A DNA stretch of 64,000 nt from Streptomyces odontomachi (lineage in GTDB: Bacteria; Actinomycetota; Actinomycetes; Streptomycetales; Streptomycetaceae), in the NCBI RefSeq assembly GCF_024435355.1, contig NZ_JAMJWG010000015.1, positions 218,061 to 282,060 on the forward strand, in the 5' to 3' direction. Below, in pieces: positions 7,723 to 16,117 of the stretch (position 1 is the first letter of the stretch; every line of letters starts with the position of its first letter). A model generated the notes under the pieces. The model did not search any database. It was given only the letters and a program-made list of their open reading frames with translations, and was not told where the DNA came from. Made by a program: the position numbers and the translations under genes.

Positions 7723-8543
7723 AGAGATCCTCGCAGTCGTTTGAGCAACTCTGCGGACTCTATGCTGTCGAGAGCCTGCGCGCGCAGCCTGGCGTAGCGC
7801 ATCTGGAGCACGCTGATCGCCTCGGGGTCTGTGACTAACTCGCCCGTGCGCTGCCCCTCCGCGTAAGCGAACCACTGGTTCTCTGGCGTTTCCAGCAGCC
7901 TGATCGGCCCGTTGACCCCAGGATGCACACCCATGCTCATCGGAAGCACCTGGATCTCGACATTCCGCCGGGCTGAGAGATCGAGAAGGTGCTCCAGCAG
8001 TTCCCTTGTCACCTCCGGCCCGCCCGTCTGCCGTAACAGCAAGTGCTCGTCGAGGACGAAGCTGAACGACGTGTGTGGGCGCTCCAGCAGGAGCTTCTGG
8101 CGTTCTTTGCGAGCCTCGAGCTTGGTCTGAATCCCTTCGTCGCTCAATGGCGGTAGCCGATGCTCGAACAGGGTGCACGCGTACGCGTCCGTTTGAAGAA
8201 GCCCTGGCACCACCCGACACTCGTACGTGTAGAGACAGATCGCCTCCGTCTCCAGATCCGCCCACCGTTGGAACCACATCGCCAACCCCGGACGCTTGCG
8301 CGACACCTTCTCGAACACCCGCTGCACGAGTTCCGGTTGTCCCAGGGCCTCCCCGGCCGCCGTCGCGAACTCCATGTCCGGCATCCGGCGCCCCAGTTCC
8401 ACGGACGCAACCGTGTGTTTGGAGAACCGTACGAGCCGGCCGAACTCCTCGCGGCTGAGGCCCGCCTGCTCCCGTAGTCCCTGGACCATCGCGCCGAACA
8501 TGCACATGCTGTCCGTCGGTTCCGGGTCCGAAGCCTTGGTCAT
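7719..8543 (-). CDS. XRE-family regulator with DUF5753 domain
   Basis: 274 residues. An N-terminal helix-turn-helix (about 15-70: LREQAGLSREEFGRLVRFSK, TVASVELGRRMPDMEFATAA) is followed by the DUF5753 domain (about 95-265), recognisable by VVPGLLQTDAYA, RQKLLLERP, FVLDEHLLLR and PLSMG-like segment VLPMSMGVHPG. It forms a translationally coupled pair with the DUF397 gene. GGAG stands one base before the ATG. A TGACA-AAC-TGTCA inverted repeat 21 bp upstream is a candidate autoregulatory site. Confidence 0.92.
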   Translation of the reverse strand: MTKASDPEPTDSMCMFGAMVQGLREQAGLSREEFGRLVRFSKHTVASVELGRRMPDMEFATAAGEALGQPELVQRVFEKVSRKRPGLAMWFQRWADLETEAICLYTYECRVVPGLLQTDAYACTLFEHRLPPLSDEGIQTKLEARKERQKLLLERPHTSFSFVLDEHLLLRQTGGPEVTRELLEHLLDLSARRNVEIQVLPMSMGVHPGVNGPIRLLETPENQWFAYAEGQRTGELVTDPEAISVLQMRYARLRAQALDSIESAELLKRLRGSL

Positions 8544-8563
8544 ACTCCAACGCCCCTCTGGTC

Positions 8564-8576
8564 TGACAAACTGTCA
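8564..8576. promoter_or_regulatory. TGACA-N3-TGTCA inverted repeat, candidate operator
   Basis: Perfect 5-bp arms with a 3-bp spacer lie in the 101-bp region between the divergent XRE regulator (start 8543) and the gene at 8645. On the minus strand the right arm reads TTGTCA and may overlap a -35 element for the regulator. Binding by the XRE protein is an inference. Confidence 0.45.
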
Positions 8577-8644
8577 CGAACGCAAACAGCCGGTGACCGA
8601 ATGGGGTTACGGAACGAGGACGGTACGGGGAGGGCATTTCGGCC

Positions 8645-9244
8645 ATGGGCACGGACGTCTTCGCTCTGATCACCGACTGGGAGCCGATGGTCGACGCGTT
8701 CCGGACGGCCGGGGACTTCGAGTTCTACTGGGACGCGAACGCACGGCAGAACGACAGATTCCTTGCAGCGCAGGCCGCGGGCACATCGTTCGACCTGGAC
8801 GCGGAGCCGGAGCTGCTGCCGTACGCCCGGGAGCACCACATCTTCGGCGGCTTCGGATTCGTCGCCGTCGAGTGGTACTTCGACAAGCTGCGCGCGAGTC
8901 TGCCGCCCCACCTGCGTGAACCGCTGGAGACCTTCGTCCGCACCCTCTACGCCGAGGATCCGCGCGACTGCGACGACCTGGCAGCGGACGGTGCGACGGG
9001 GCGCGACTCCAGCGTGTTGTACGCGTTGCGCCCGGCGTCGGTGCGGAGGGCTGTGGAGCGGTTCGAGGCGGTGCCGTGGGACGAACTGCGGGAACTCGAC
9101 CGGCGGGAGACGCTGCCGGAGCTGGACGAGGAACGGTACGTGCCGTGCTTCGGCGCGTTCGAGGCGGTGTTGCGGCAGCAGCGCGCGTGGTTGGGCGACG
9201 CGGCCGAGTGCGGCAGGGGAGTGGTCGCCGTCATCAGCCAATGA
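8645..9244 (+). CDS. hypothetical protein, 199 residues
   Basis: An acidic soluble protein without signal peptide or membrane helix: MGTDVFALITDWEPMVDAFR, GFGFVAVEWYFDKLRASLP, YALRPASVRRAVERFEAVPW, ERYVPCFGAFEAVLRQQRAW. The composition and helical periodicity are those of a real protein. I do not recognise the family. GGGAGG lies about 9-10 bases before the ATG. It is divergent from the XRE/DUF397 pair across a short region holding an inverted repeat and may be under that regulator. Confidence 0.7.
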   Translation: MGTDVFALITDWEPMVDAFRTAGDFEFYWDANARQNDRFLAAQAAGTSFDLDAEPELLPYAREHHIFGGFGFVAVEWYFDKLRASLPPHLREPLETFVRTLYAEDPRDCDDLAADGATGRDSSVLYALRPASVRRAVERFEAVPWDELRELDRRETLPELDEERYVPCFGAFEAVLRQQRAWLGDAAECGRGVVAVISQ

Positions 9245-9292
9245 GGGCGGAGCCGCGGGCAGCGTCAGAGCCCCGTTCAGTCGTCCTGCGTG

Positions 9293-10027
9293 TCAGTTGC
9301 CGGCCAGTGTCCGATCCAGGAGGAGCAGCAGACGGTCCCAATGACGCTGAAGCCCAGAGGGGCTGAATGCCGCGGTGTCGGACATGGTGAAGCCGTGGAC
9401 GGTGTGGGGATAGATCTCGGAGGTGTACGTGACACCTGCGGCGTCCAGGACCTGGTTGAGCTCGCCGAGCGTATCCGGCGTCAGGTCACCTTCGGCGTGG
9501 CCGAAGTGGACCCTGGCCGTGAGCGCGGAGAGCAGATCGCGCCCTGCGGCGGCCACGGGACCGTGGAACGCTGCGACGGCGGCAACCTGCTCGGGATGGG
9601 CTGCTGCGGTGTGTACCGCGTAGAGGCCGCCGATGCAGTAACCGGTCACCGCGACGGGCCCGGGGGCTACCTCAGGCTGGCTGGTGAGGAAGCCGAGATA
9701 AGCGTTGGCGTCTTGCAGGACACGTTCGCTGGTGTGCGCCTGGATCAACGGCATCAGCTGGTCCATGAGCTGGGGTCGGATGTCTTCTCCGATGTGCTCG
9801 GGAAGATCGATCACCGGCGACGGGCCGTGCCGGTAGAAGACGTTCGGGACGAGTACGTAGTACCCGTGCCCGGCTAGTTCGCCGGCTATGGCGTGCAGCA
9901 CGGGCCGGATGCCGAAGCCGTCGGGGTACATCAGCACTCCGGGGTGGCGCTCGCCGTGGCTGGGGAAGGCGGTGAACGCGTCGGCCGTGCCGTCCGCGGT
10001 GCGAATCTGCTGAGTCTTGACGGGCAC
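9293..10027 (-). CDS. dienelactone hydrolase family alpha/beta hydrolase
   Basis: 244 residues from GTG at 10027, chosen because GGAGGA stands four bases upstream; the longer reading begins in non-coding DNA. The fold is the DLH alpha/beta hydrolase with the family's cysteine nucleophile in GYCIGG, an acid in EGDLTP and the histidine in YPHTVHGF. Other family marks are GVLMYPDGFGIRP near the N-terminus and YVLVPNVFYR. Members hydrolyse dienelactone or other small lactones and esters in the cytoplasm; the substrate here is unknown. Overlapping inverted repeats at 10045-10073 in the promoter suggest a dedicated regulator. Confidence 0.88.
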   Translation of the reverse strand: MPVKTQQIRTADGTADAFTAFPSHGERHPGVLMYPDGFGIRPVLHAIAGELAGHGYYVLVPNVFYRHGPSPVIDLPEHIGEDIRPQLMDQLMPLIQAHTSERVLQDANAYLGFLTSQPEVAPGPVAVTGYCIGGLYAVHTAAAHPEQVAAVAAFHGPVAAAGRDLLSALTARVHFGHAEGDLTPDTLGELNQVLDAAGVTYTSEIYPHTVHGFTMSDTAAFSPSGLQRHWDRLLLLLDRTLAGN

Positions 10028-10044
10028 TGAATCCTCCGGTCGTA

Positions 10045-10073
10045 GTTGATTGGTCGAACGTGTGATCAACACG
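10045..10073. promoter_or_regulatory. overlapping inverted repeats upstream of the DLH gene
   Basis: GTTGAT-N14-ATCAAC (10045-10070) overlaps CGTGT-GATCA-ACACG (10059-10073), 18-46 bp upstream of the hydrolase start. Such symmetry at this position is typical of a TetR/MarR/LysR-type operator. No regulator gene is adjacent. The rest of the gap to 10403 holds only a short hairpin (10313-10329, 7-bp arms) and no gene that I can support. Confidence 0.4.
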
Positions 10074-10403
10074 ACGAAGGTGGGTGGACCTCGCGTAGCA
10101 GTGCAAGCCTCGTGACCGAGCAGAGGGCCCCCTTCGGCCCGCGTGGCGCTCAGAGGAGCACCGGGTCACCAATCCGTGTGTGGCGCAATGCCGTCCCGGT
10201 AGTCATGACCGACGAGCCTAGCCGATCTCCCACGCCGGCACGCAGGACCACCGGGCCGCGCCTGTACTCGCCACCCCGTACAAGGCGACGTTCTGGCAGG
10301 TCACCCTGACGCCCCGCCAGATTGGCGGGCATGAGCCAAACCGCCGCCCCGCCCACCATCCCCGACGCCTCCGACGCCCCCAACAGGCCCTAGGCTCCGC
10401 ATC

Positions 10404-11084
10404 GTGACGGTTCTGATCACGGTGTGGGGAGCATCGCCGGGCGTCGGCAAGTCGACGCTGTGTGACGGGCTGTCCCGATGGCTGGCCGGTGCCGGACTGC
10501 GCGTCGATCACTTCCGCGAAGAAGAGATCCTGACCCGACCGCAGTTCGCCGCGGTGGCCGCGGAGTTCACGGCGGACGGAACGGTGCGGCTGCCGACGTT
10601 GCTCGCGGCCACCGCGCGGTTCGTCGACGCGGTCGCCGCGAGCGGCGATGACGTGGTGGTCGCGGACGCGCTGATGCCGTACGTGCCGACGTTGCTGGCC
10701 ATGGGGCACGGTGAGGAGACGATCGACGCCTTCATGGCCGACCTCACCGAGGTACTCGCCCGGGTTCAACTGGTCATGGTCTTCCTCGACGGGAACGCCG
10801 GGTCCGCGTTGTCCAGAGCCGCCACGCGGGAAGGCGAGCAGTGGCTGGACTGGTACGTCGGGAAACTCGCCGGATACGAGGTGAGTCCGCCGGTCACCGA
10901 CGTGGCCTCCGCCGTGCAGTACCTGCTGCGTGAGCGTGCGGTGACCCTTGGCGCAGTCCGTCGGAAGGGCTGGAGTCTCGTCGTGATCGAGCGGGCCGAT
11001 GAACTGCCGCCTGATGGCGTGCTTCAGGTTGCGCAGCGGGGCTTGACGCCATGGCTCGGGGAGCAGACCGACACGCGCGGATAG
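10404..11084 (+). CDS. P-loop NTPase of unknown function
   Basis: 226 residues from a GTG codon with no convincing Shine-Dalgarno site. A Walker A motif GASPGVGKST is at residues 9-18, followed by CDGLSRWLAGAGLRVDHF as in small-molecule or nucleotide kinases; DDVVVADALMPYVPTLL and VQLVMVFLDGNAGSAL fit the second and third strands of a P-loop kinase core. A C-terminal part (about 170-226) is family-specific. The general plan resembles shikimate/adenylylsulfate-kinase-like proteins, but the substrate site is not recognisable, so I give no reaction. Confidence 0.65.
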   Translation: MTVLITVWGASPGVGKSTLCDGLSRWLAGAGLRVDHFREEEILTRPQFAAVAAEFTADGTVRLPTLLAATARFVDAVAASGDDVVVADALMPYVPTLLAMGHGEETIDAFMADLTEVLARVQLVMVFLDGNAGSALSRAATREGEQWLDWYVGKLAGYEVSPPVTDVASAVQYLLRERAVTLGAVRRKGWSLVVIERADELPPDGVLQVAQRGLTPWLGEQTDTRG

Positions 11085-11271
11085 GGCGGTCCGGGTGCTG
11101 CGACTCGGCCGGTGCCGCCCGGCAGCCCCAACCCCCCTCATCTCACCTGCACCGCACCGAAGTTCGTTTTGCGCCATCTGTTGGCGACCGGGGACCTGTG
11201 ACAGAGTCGCTCACGATCGAATGTTCGTCCGTGCCCCGAACGGACGGGGCATCATCGAGAGGACCCCCCAC

Positions 11272-12114
11272 ATGTCCCGAACGCCTCTCCCCATACCCCG
11301 CACGGCGACACTGGTCGCGGCCGCGGTGGCGGCCTGCGCATCCGTCGCCCTGCTGCCGCCCCAGGCGGCACCGGCGGCACCGGCCGCCCCCGCGACGTCG
11401 GCGACGTCGTCCACGACCCCCGCCTCCGTCGTGGCCGACTACTACGCCGACGCCGAGGGCAAGACCGGCGCCGCGCTGGCGTCGGCGCTGCACACCATCA
11501 TCAGCGACCAGGACACCGTCACCTACGACGGTGTCTGGGACGCCCTCGTGGACACCGACCGCGACCCCAACAACTCGTCGAACGTCATCGAGCTCTACAC
11601 CGGCAAGTCGATCGCCGCGTCCGACCACGGCGGCAACGTGGGCCAGTGGAACCGCGAGCACGTGTGGGCCAAGTCCCACGGCGACTTCGGCACGGCCACC
11701 GGACCGGGCACCGACCTGCACCACCTGCGTCCGGCCGACGTGCAGGTCAACTCCATCCGCAACAACAAGGACTTCGACGAGGGCGGCTCCGCGGTCGACG
11801 GCGCGCCCGGCAACTACACCGACGCCGACAGCTTCGAGCCGCGCGACGCGGTCAAGGGCGACGTCGCACGCATGATCCTCTACATGGACGTCCGCTACGA
11901 CGGCGGCGACGGCTTCCCCGACCTGGAGGTCAACGACAGCGTCGACAACGGCACGAACCCGAACATCGGGAAGATCTCCGTGCTGAAGAAGTGGAGCGAC
12001 GAGGACCCGCCCGACGCGTTCGAGAAGAACCGCAACGACGTCATCTACAACGACTACCAGCACAACCGCAACCCGTTCATCGACCACCCGGAGTGGGTCG
12101 ACAGCATCTGGTGA
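11272..12114 (+). CDS. secreted endonuclease I family nuclease
   Basis: 280 residues from the ATG at 11272. A signal peptide with hydrophobic core (TATLVAAAVAACASVALL) and Ala/Pro-rich mature start is followed by the endonuclease I (EndA/Vvn-like) domain from about residue 45. Diagnostic parts are WNREHVWAKSHGDFG (His-containing beta-beta-metal core), DLHHLRPADVQVNSIRNN, GDVARMILYMDVRY and ISVLKKWSDEDPPDAFEKNR, ending with HNRNPFIDHPEWVDSIW. Such enzymes degrade extracellular DNA and RNA for nutrition or during development. A 9-bp-stem terminator follows at 12134-12164. Confidence 0.92.
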   Translation: MSRTPLPIPRTATLVAAAVAACASVALLPPQAAPAAPAAPATSATSSTTPASVVADYYADAEGKTGAALASALHTIISDQDTVTYDGVWDALVDTDRDPNNSSNVIELYTGKSIAASDHGGNVGQWNREHVWAKSHGDFGTATGPGTDLHHLRPADVQVNSIRNNKDFDEGGSAVDGAPGNYTDADSFEPRDAVKGDVARMILYMDVRYDGGDGFPDLEVNDSVDNGTNPNIGKISVLKKWSDEDPPDAFEKNRNDVIYNDYQHNRNPFIDHPEWVDSIW

Positions 12115-12133
12115 CCCAGCACGGCGACGTGAG

Positions 12134-12164
12134 GTGAGCCCGCGGTTCCGTTCCCCGGGCTCAC
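12134..12164 (+). terminator. hairpin terminator after the endonuclease gene
   Basis: A perfect 9-bp stem GTGAGCCCG/CGGGCTCAC with a 13-base loop lies 20 bp after the stop codon. A further imperfect repeat of CCCGTCCG-type sequence follows, up to 12200. Confidence 0.7.
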
Positions 12165-12380
12165 CCCGTCCGTCGGGTCCACCCCGTCCGCGGGGCTCAC
12201 CCCAACGGGCCCAGCACACCGGCCAGAACCCTTGACGTCACCGGCGCTCCGCCGTTGAATGCACGTCAGGCCCGTTGGAGAAATCGATTTCATGCCACGG
12301 GTTCTCGGGTATTCGGGATTTCGTACCGCCCGCATCGCACACGCACCCCATCCGCCCCGCCAACGGAGAGGGCCCCGCTG

Positions 12381-15300
12381 ATGGCCGGCCGCATCATGGA
12401 AGGGGACTCCGCCGACTGCTGCGGCGGATCCGCCTGCTGTACGCCCCAGTCGACCGCACTGCCGTTGCCGAGCCCGACGGCGCCGAGCCGGCGGGGCTTC
12501 CTCGCGCTCGGCACCGCCACCGCCGTTGCCGCCGCTGCCGCCAGTCTCGGCATTCCGGCGCAGGGTGCCGTCGCGGTCCCCGCGGAGAAGGGGCTGACCC
12601 GGGGGCGGCGGGCCGCGCTCGCCGCCCGGGGTGCCGCCACCCGGTACCGTTCGGCCGCCGCGCAGGCGAACATCGGGATGCCGGTCGGCGGGGCGAACGC
12701 AGGGCAGGTCTACCTGTCGGGGGACGGGCGGCCGTGGTTGTGGGAGGTGTTCAACCCGGACGGGTTCCCGTACGGGGGCGCCGACTGGCAGGGGCTGCAC
12801 TACGCCGACCCGCTCGGGCTCGCCGCGCCCTTCCGTACCGGGTTCGCGCTGCGCTGGAGCGGCGGGACGCGCAGCCTGGACGGCGACGGCTTCCCCGACG
12901 TCACCTTCACGGGGCGGTATCCGGTCGGCACCGTCGATTTCGCCGACGGCGACGCCGACCTGCCGGTGTCGGTGCGGCTCGACGCGTTCTCGCCGTTCGT
13001 GCCCACCGCCGCGGACGACTCCTCGCTGCCGGCCACCGTCTTCGAGTACACCCTGACCAACACCTCGGACCGCACCGTCGACGTCCAGCTGGTCGGGCTG
13101 GCCGAGAACCCGGTCTGCGTGAGCAGCCGTATGACGCAGCCGATCACGCTGTCCGCGGCGGCGTTCGACACCGAGGGTGCCGTCGGGATCCAGCATTCCG
13201 CACGCGCCGGTGACCCGCCGGAGCAGCCGCGGGAGGAAATCGTTTTCGAGGATTGGGAGCGCACGGACTACGCGGGCTGGACGGCCTCCGGCACCGCCTT
13301 CGGGTCCGGGCCGGTCACCGAGGCCGAGTGCCCGGACTACTTCCGGCGCGAAGGTCCCCTCCAGATCACCGGCAGCCGCTTCGTCACCTCGCACGACTTC
13401 CGGGCGTCGAACGGCGACAGCGGCGCCGCCGACGACTACCAGGGCAAGCTGGTCAGCAACCCCTTCACCATCGAGCGGCGCTACGTCGTGGTCAACGTCG
13501 GCGGTGGCTCGCAGGCCGGGCGTGCCTGCGTGAACGTCGTCGTCGACGGGACGGCGGTCGCGTCGTTCACCGGCCGCAACTCGGAGACGCTGGCCGAGCG
13601 TGCCTGGGACGTCGGCCCCTACCAGGGCAAACAGGCCACCATCGAGATCGTCGACACGGCCACCGGCGGCTGGGGCCACATCAACGTCGACCGCATCCGC
13701 TTCACCGACACCCCACCCGCCGCCAAGCCCGTCGACGAACTGACCGACCACGGCACCTTCGCCCTGGCCGCATGCCACCCGGACGCCGTCGCCCGCCCCT
13801 CCATCGCCGCCTGGGACACCCCCGACGACTGGTTCGACGCGGCCGACGGGCCCGCGGACGCCGACGGGGTGGCACGGCGGCTGGCCGGCACCGTCACCGT
13901 CCCCGTGCGGCTGGCGCCCGGCGCGGCGCAGACCGTGCGCTACGTCCTGGCCTGGCACTTCGACCTCGTCAACCGGGAGAAGTTCAGCCTGCTGGACGGT
14001 GCGAGCGAGCTGCGGCGGCACTACGGGACCCGGTTCGCCGACGCGCAGGCCGTCGCCGCGCTGCTCGGTCGGCGTGGCGCGGAACTCTCCGAGGCGACCC
14101 GGACGTTCGTGACCACCTGGTACGACGACTCGACGCTGCCGCACTGGTTCCTGGAGCGCACCCTGGTCCCGGCGTCGACGCTCGCCACCAGCACCTGCCA
14201 CCGCTTCCAGGACGGCCGTTTCTACGCCTGGGAAGGCGTCTACTGCTGCGACGGCACCTGCACCCACGTGTGGAACTACGCCCAGTCCGTCGCCCGGCTC
14301 TTCCCCGAGCTGGAGCGCGACACCCGCGAGCGGGTCGACTTCGGCCTGGCGTTCCACGCGGACACCGGCGCCATCGACTACCGCGGCGAGTACGCACGCG
14401 AGGTCGCGCACGACGGGCAGGCCGGCACCATCCTGCGGGCCTGCCGCGAGCACCAGATGGCCCCCGACGACGCGTTCCTCACCCGCGTCTGGCCGCGCGT
14501 CAAGAAGGCCACCGAATTCCTCATCGGGGAGGACGGCGCGAACGGGCAGGCTGCCGACGGCATCCTGGAGGGCCGCCAGTACAACACCCTGGACTCCGCC
14601 TGGTACGGCGAGATCCCCTGGATCAGCGGCCTGTACGTGGCCGCGCTGCACGCCGCCGCGCTGATGGCCGACGACATGGCCGACGCGGACTTCGCCGCCC
14701 GCTGCCGCGGCCTCGCCGCCGCCGGCACCAGCCAGCTCGGCGAGCAGCTCTGGAACGCCACGTACGGCTACTTCGAGCAGCACCTCGACCCGGCGCACAC
14801 CGACGCGATCAACTCCAACCGCGGCTGCCACCTTGACCAGATGTACGGGCAGACGTACGCCTTCCAGCTCGGGCTGCCCCGGGTCTTCCCCGAGGACAGG
14901 GCGCACACCGCGCTGAAGAACATGTTCACCAACAACTTCCTGCCGGACGCCCAGTCCTACAAGGACGTCTCCGGGATCCCCGGCGGGCGCGTCTACAGCA
15001 CCGAAGGGGAGGCCGGGGCGCTGCTGTGCACCTGGCCGTTCGGCGGCTCCGACATCGCGCCGGGCACCGGCGAGGCGTTCGCGATCGGCTACTTCAACGA
15101 GGTGTGGACCGGCATCGAGTACCAGTTCGCGGCCCAGCTGATGGCCGAGGGCATGGTCGACGAGGCGCTCGCGGTGACCCGCGCCGTGCACGACCGCTAC
15201 GCGGCGGACAAGCGCAACCCGTACAACGAGATCGAGTGCTCCGACCACTACGCACGCGCGATGATGAGCCACGCCGTCTACCTGGCCGCCACCGGCTACG

Positions 15301-15680
15301 CCTACCACGGCCCGCGCGGCCACCTCGGATTCGCGCCCAGGCTCACGCCGGACGACTTCGCCGCCGCGTTCACCACCGCGGAGGGCTGGGGCCGCTACCG
15401 GCAGCGGCTGACCGCAGCCGGCGGCACCGCCGCGCTGGAGCTCCGGCACGGCAGGCTACGGCTGGCCTCGTTCGCCACCGGGATCACCGTCGGCGGCGGG
15501 GAGCACGGTGAGAGCGCGGCGCGGCTCGCCGCTGCGACGGTGCGGCGGGTCACCTCCGGGGGCCGTGAGGTGACGTTGAGCGGGCACCGGGTCACCGTGT
15601 CGGAGGGCCGGGCGCTGGTCACCCTGGCCGAGCGGATCACCCTGGAGAAGGGGGACACGCTGGTGGTGACGGTGGGGTGA
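12381..15680 (+). CDS. Tat-exported GH116-type glycosidase (GBA2-like) with inserted beta-sandwich domain
   Basis: 1099 residues. A Cys-rich leader (CCGGSACC) precedes a twin-arginine motif SRRGFLALG (36-44) and hydrophobic stretch, so Tat export is likely. The GBA2 N-terminal beta domain begins near residue 95 (NIGMPVGGANAGQVYLSGDG) and is interrupted by an insertion (about 286-443, FEDWERTDYAGWTASG to HINVDRIRF) resembling the jelly-roll module found in some levanases. The alpha/alpha-barrel catalytic region spans about 568-1010, with AWEGVYCCDGTCTHVWNYAQ, CHLDQMYGQTYAFQLG and WTGIEYQFAAQLM; the acid residues in the first two are the likely catalytic pair. The family cleaves beta-glucosides or related glycosides. 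The substrate is not predictable. No operon partners. Confidence 0.88.
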   Translation: MAGRIMEGDSADCCGGSACCTPQSTALPLPSPTAPSRRGFLALGTATAVAAAAASLGIPAQGAVAVPAEKGLTRGRRAALAARGAATRYRSAAAQANIGMPVGGANAGQVYLSGDGRPWLWEVFNPDGFPYGGADWQGLHYADPLGLAAPFRTGFALRWSGGTRSLDGDGFPDVTFTGRYPVGTVDFADGDADLPVSVRLDAFSPFVPTAADDSSLPATVFEYTLTNTSDRTVDVQLVGLAENPVCVSSRMTQPITLSAAAFDTEGAVGIQHSARAGDPPEQPREEIVFEDWERTDYAGWTASGTAFGSGPVTEAECPDYFRREGPLQITGSRFVTSHDFRASNGDSGAADDYQGKLVSNPFTIERRYVVVNVGGGSQAGRACVNVVVDGTAVASFTGRNSETLAERAWDVGPYQGKQATIEIVDTATGGWGHINVDRIRFTDTPPAAKPVDELTDHGTFALAACHPDAVARPSIAAWDTPDDWFDAADGPADADGVARRLAGTVTVPVRLAPGAAQTVRYVLAWHFDLVNREKFSLLDGASELRRHYGTRFADAQAVAALLGRRGAELSEATRTFVTTWYDDSTLPHWFLERTLVPASTLATSTCHRFQDGRFYAWEGVYCCDGTCTHVWNYAQSVARLFPELERDTRERVDFGLAFHADTGAIDYRGEYAREVAHDGQAGTILRACREHQMAPDDAFLTRVWPRVKKATEFLIGEDGANGQAADGILEGRQYNTLDSAWYGEIPWISGLYVAALHAAALMADDMADADFAARCRGLAAAGTSQLGEQLWNATYGYFEQHLDPAHTDAINSNRGCHLDQMYGQTYAFQLGLPRVFPEDRAHTALKNMFTNNFLPDAQSYKDVSGIPGGRVYSTEGEAGALLCTWPFGGSDIAPGTGEAFAIGYFNEVWTGIEYQFAAQLMAEGMVDEALAVTRAVHDRYAADKRNPYNEIECSDHYARAMMSHAVYLAATGYAYHGPRGHLGFAPRLTPDDFAAAFTTAEGWGRYRQRLTAAGGTAALELRHGRLRLASFATGITVGGGEHGESAARLAAATVRRVTSGGREVTLSGHRVTVSEGRALVTLAERITLEKGDTLVVTVG

Positions 15681-16117
15681 GCGGGGCGGTCCTGCCCTCC
15701 CGCTCCTGACGGCGCCCGGCGGTCGCCGCGATGGCCAGGCTTGCCGAGGCCCGCCGCCGCCCGCCACGGAGAGCGCCGCCCCGTTGCCGGCACCGACCCG
15801 TCGCCGGCACCGACCCGTCGCCGGCCGCGACCGGATGCGTCCGCACGTCCAGGTGCGTCTGCACGTCCAGGGCACCGCCCCATCACCTCGTCGCGCGTCG
15901 CGAGCCAGTCGAAGCCCCGCGATTCGTCACCGGACCCGTGCCGCAGCGGCAACCCAACGCCGGCGAGACCGACTGTCGGTGGCGTCCACTAGCGTTCCTG
16001 CAACTGCCGCGCAGGTGTCCGCACACGGATCTCCTCCCGGCGGTTCCTGGCTGCGCCGGATTCCTGAATTCCGGCGCGTTGCCACCAATCGAGGAACGGT
16101 ACGAGAGGCGGGGGCCG
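15681..16117. other. 437-bp gene-free stretch
   Basis: The stretch contains runs of short GC-rich direct repeats (CGGTTGCCGGCACCGACCCG-like units around 15780-15830) and a decayed VapC fragment at 15854-15930. No intact gene is supportable. GAGGAACGG and GAGAGGCGGGGG just before 16118 may act as ribosome-binding region for the next gene. Confidence 0.6.
15854..15930 (-). pseudogene. fragment of a PIN-domain (VapC) toxin gene
   Basis: These 77 bases match bases 29532-29607 of the intact vapC in this window, including a 25-base identical block. On the minus strand it reads RGFDWLATRDEV, the counterpart of RGFDWLATPDEV in the toxin. One extra base shifts the frame, and neither the N-terminal nor the C-terminal catalytic acids remain. 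It is a remnant only. Confidence 0.6.

Noticed and set aside
12054..15449. 1131-codon open frame on the minus strand
   Set aside because: Antisense shadow of the GH116 gene, caused by high GC at third positions. Composition is not protein-like, and it also runs across the endonuclease end.
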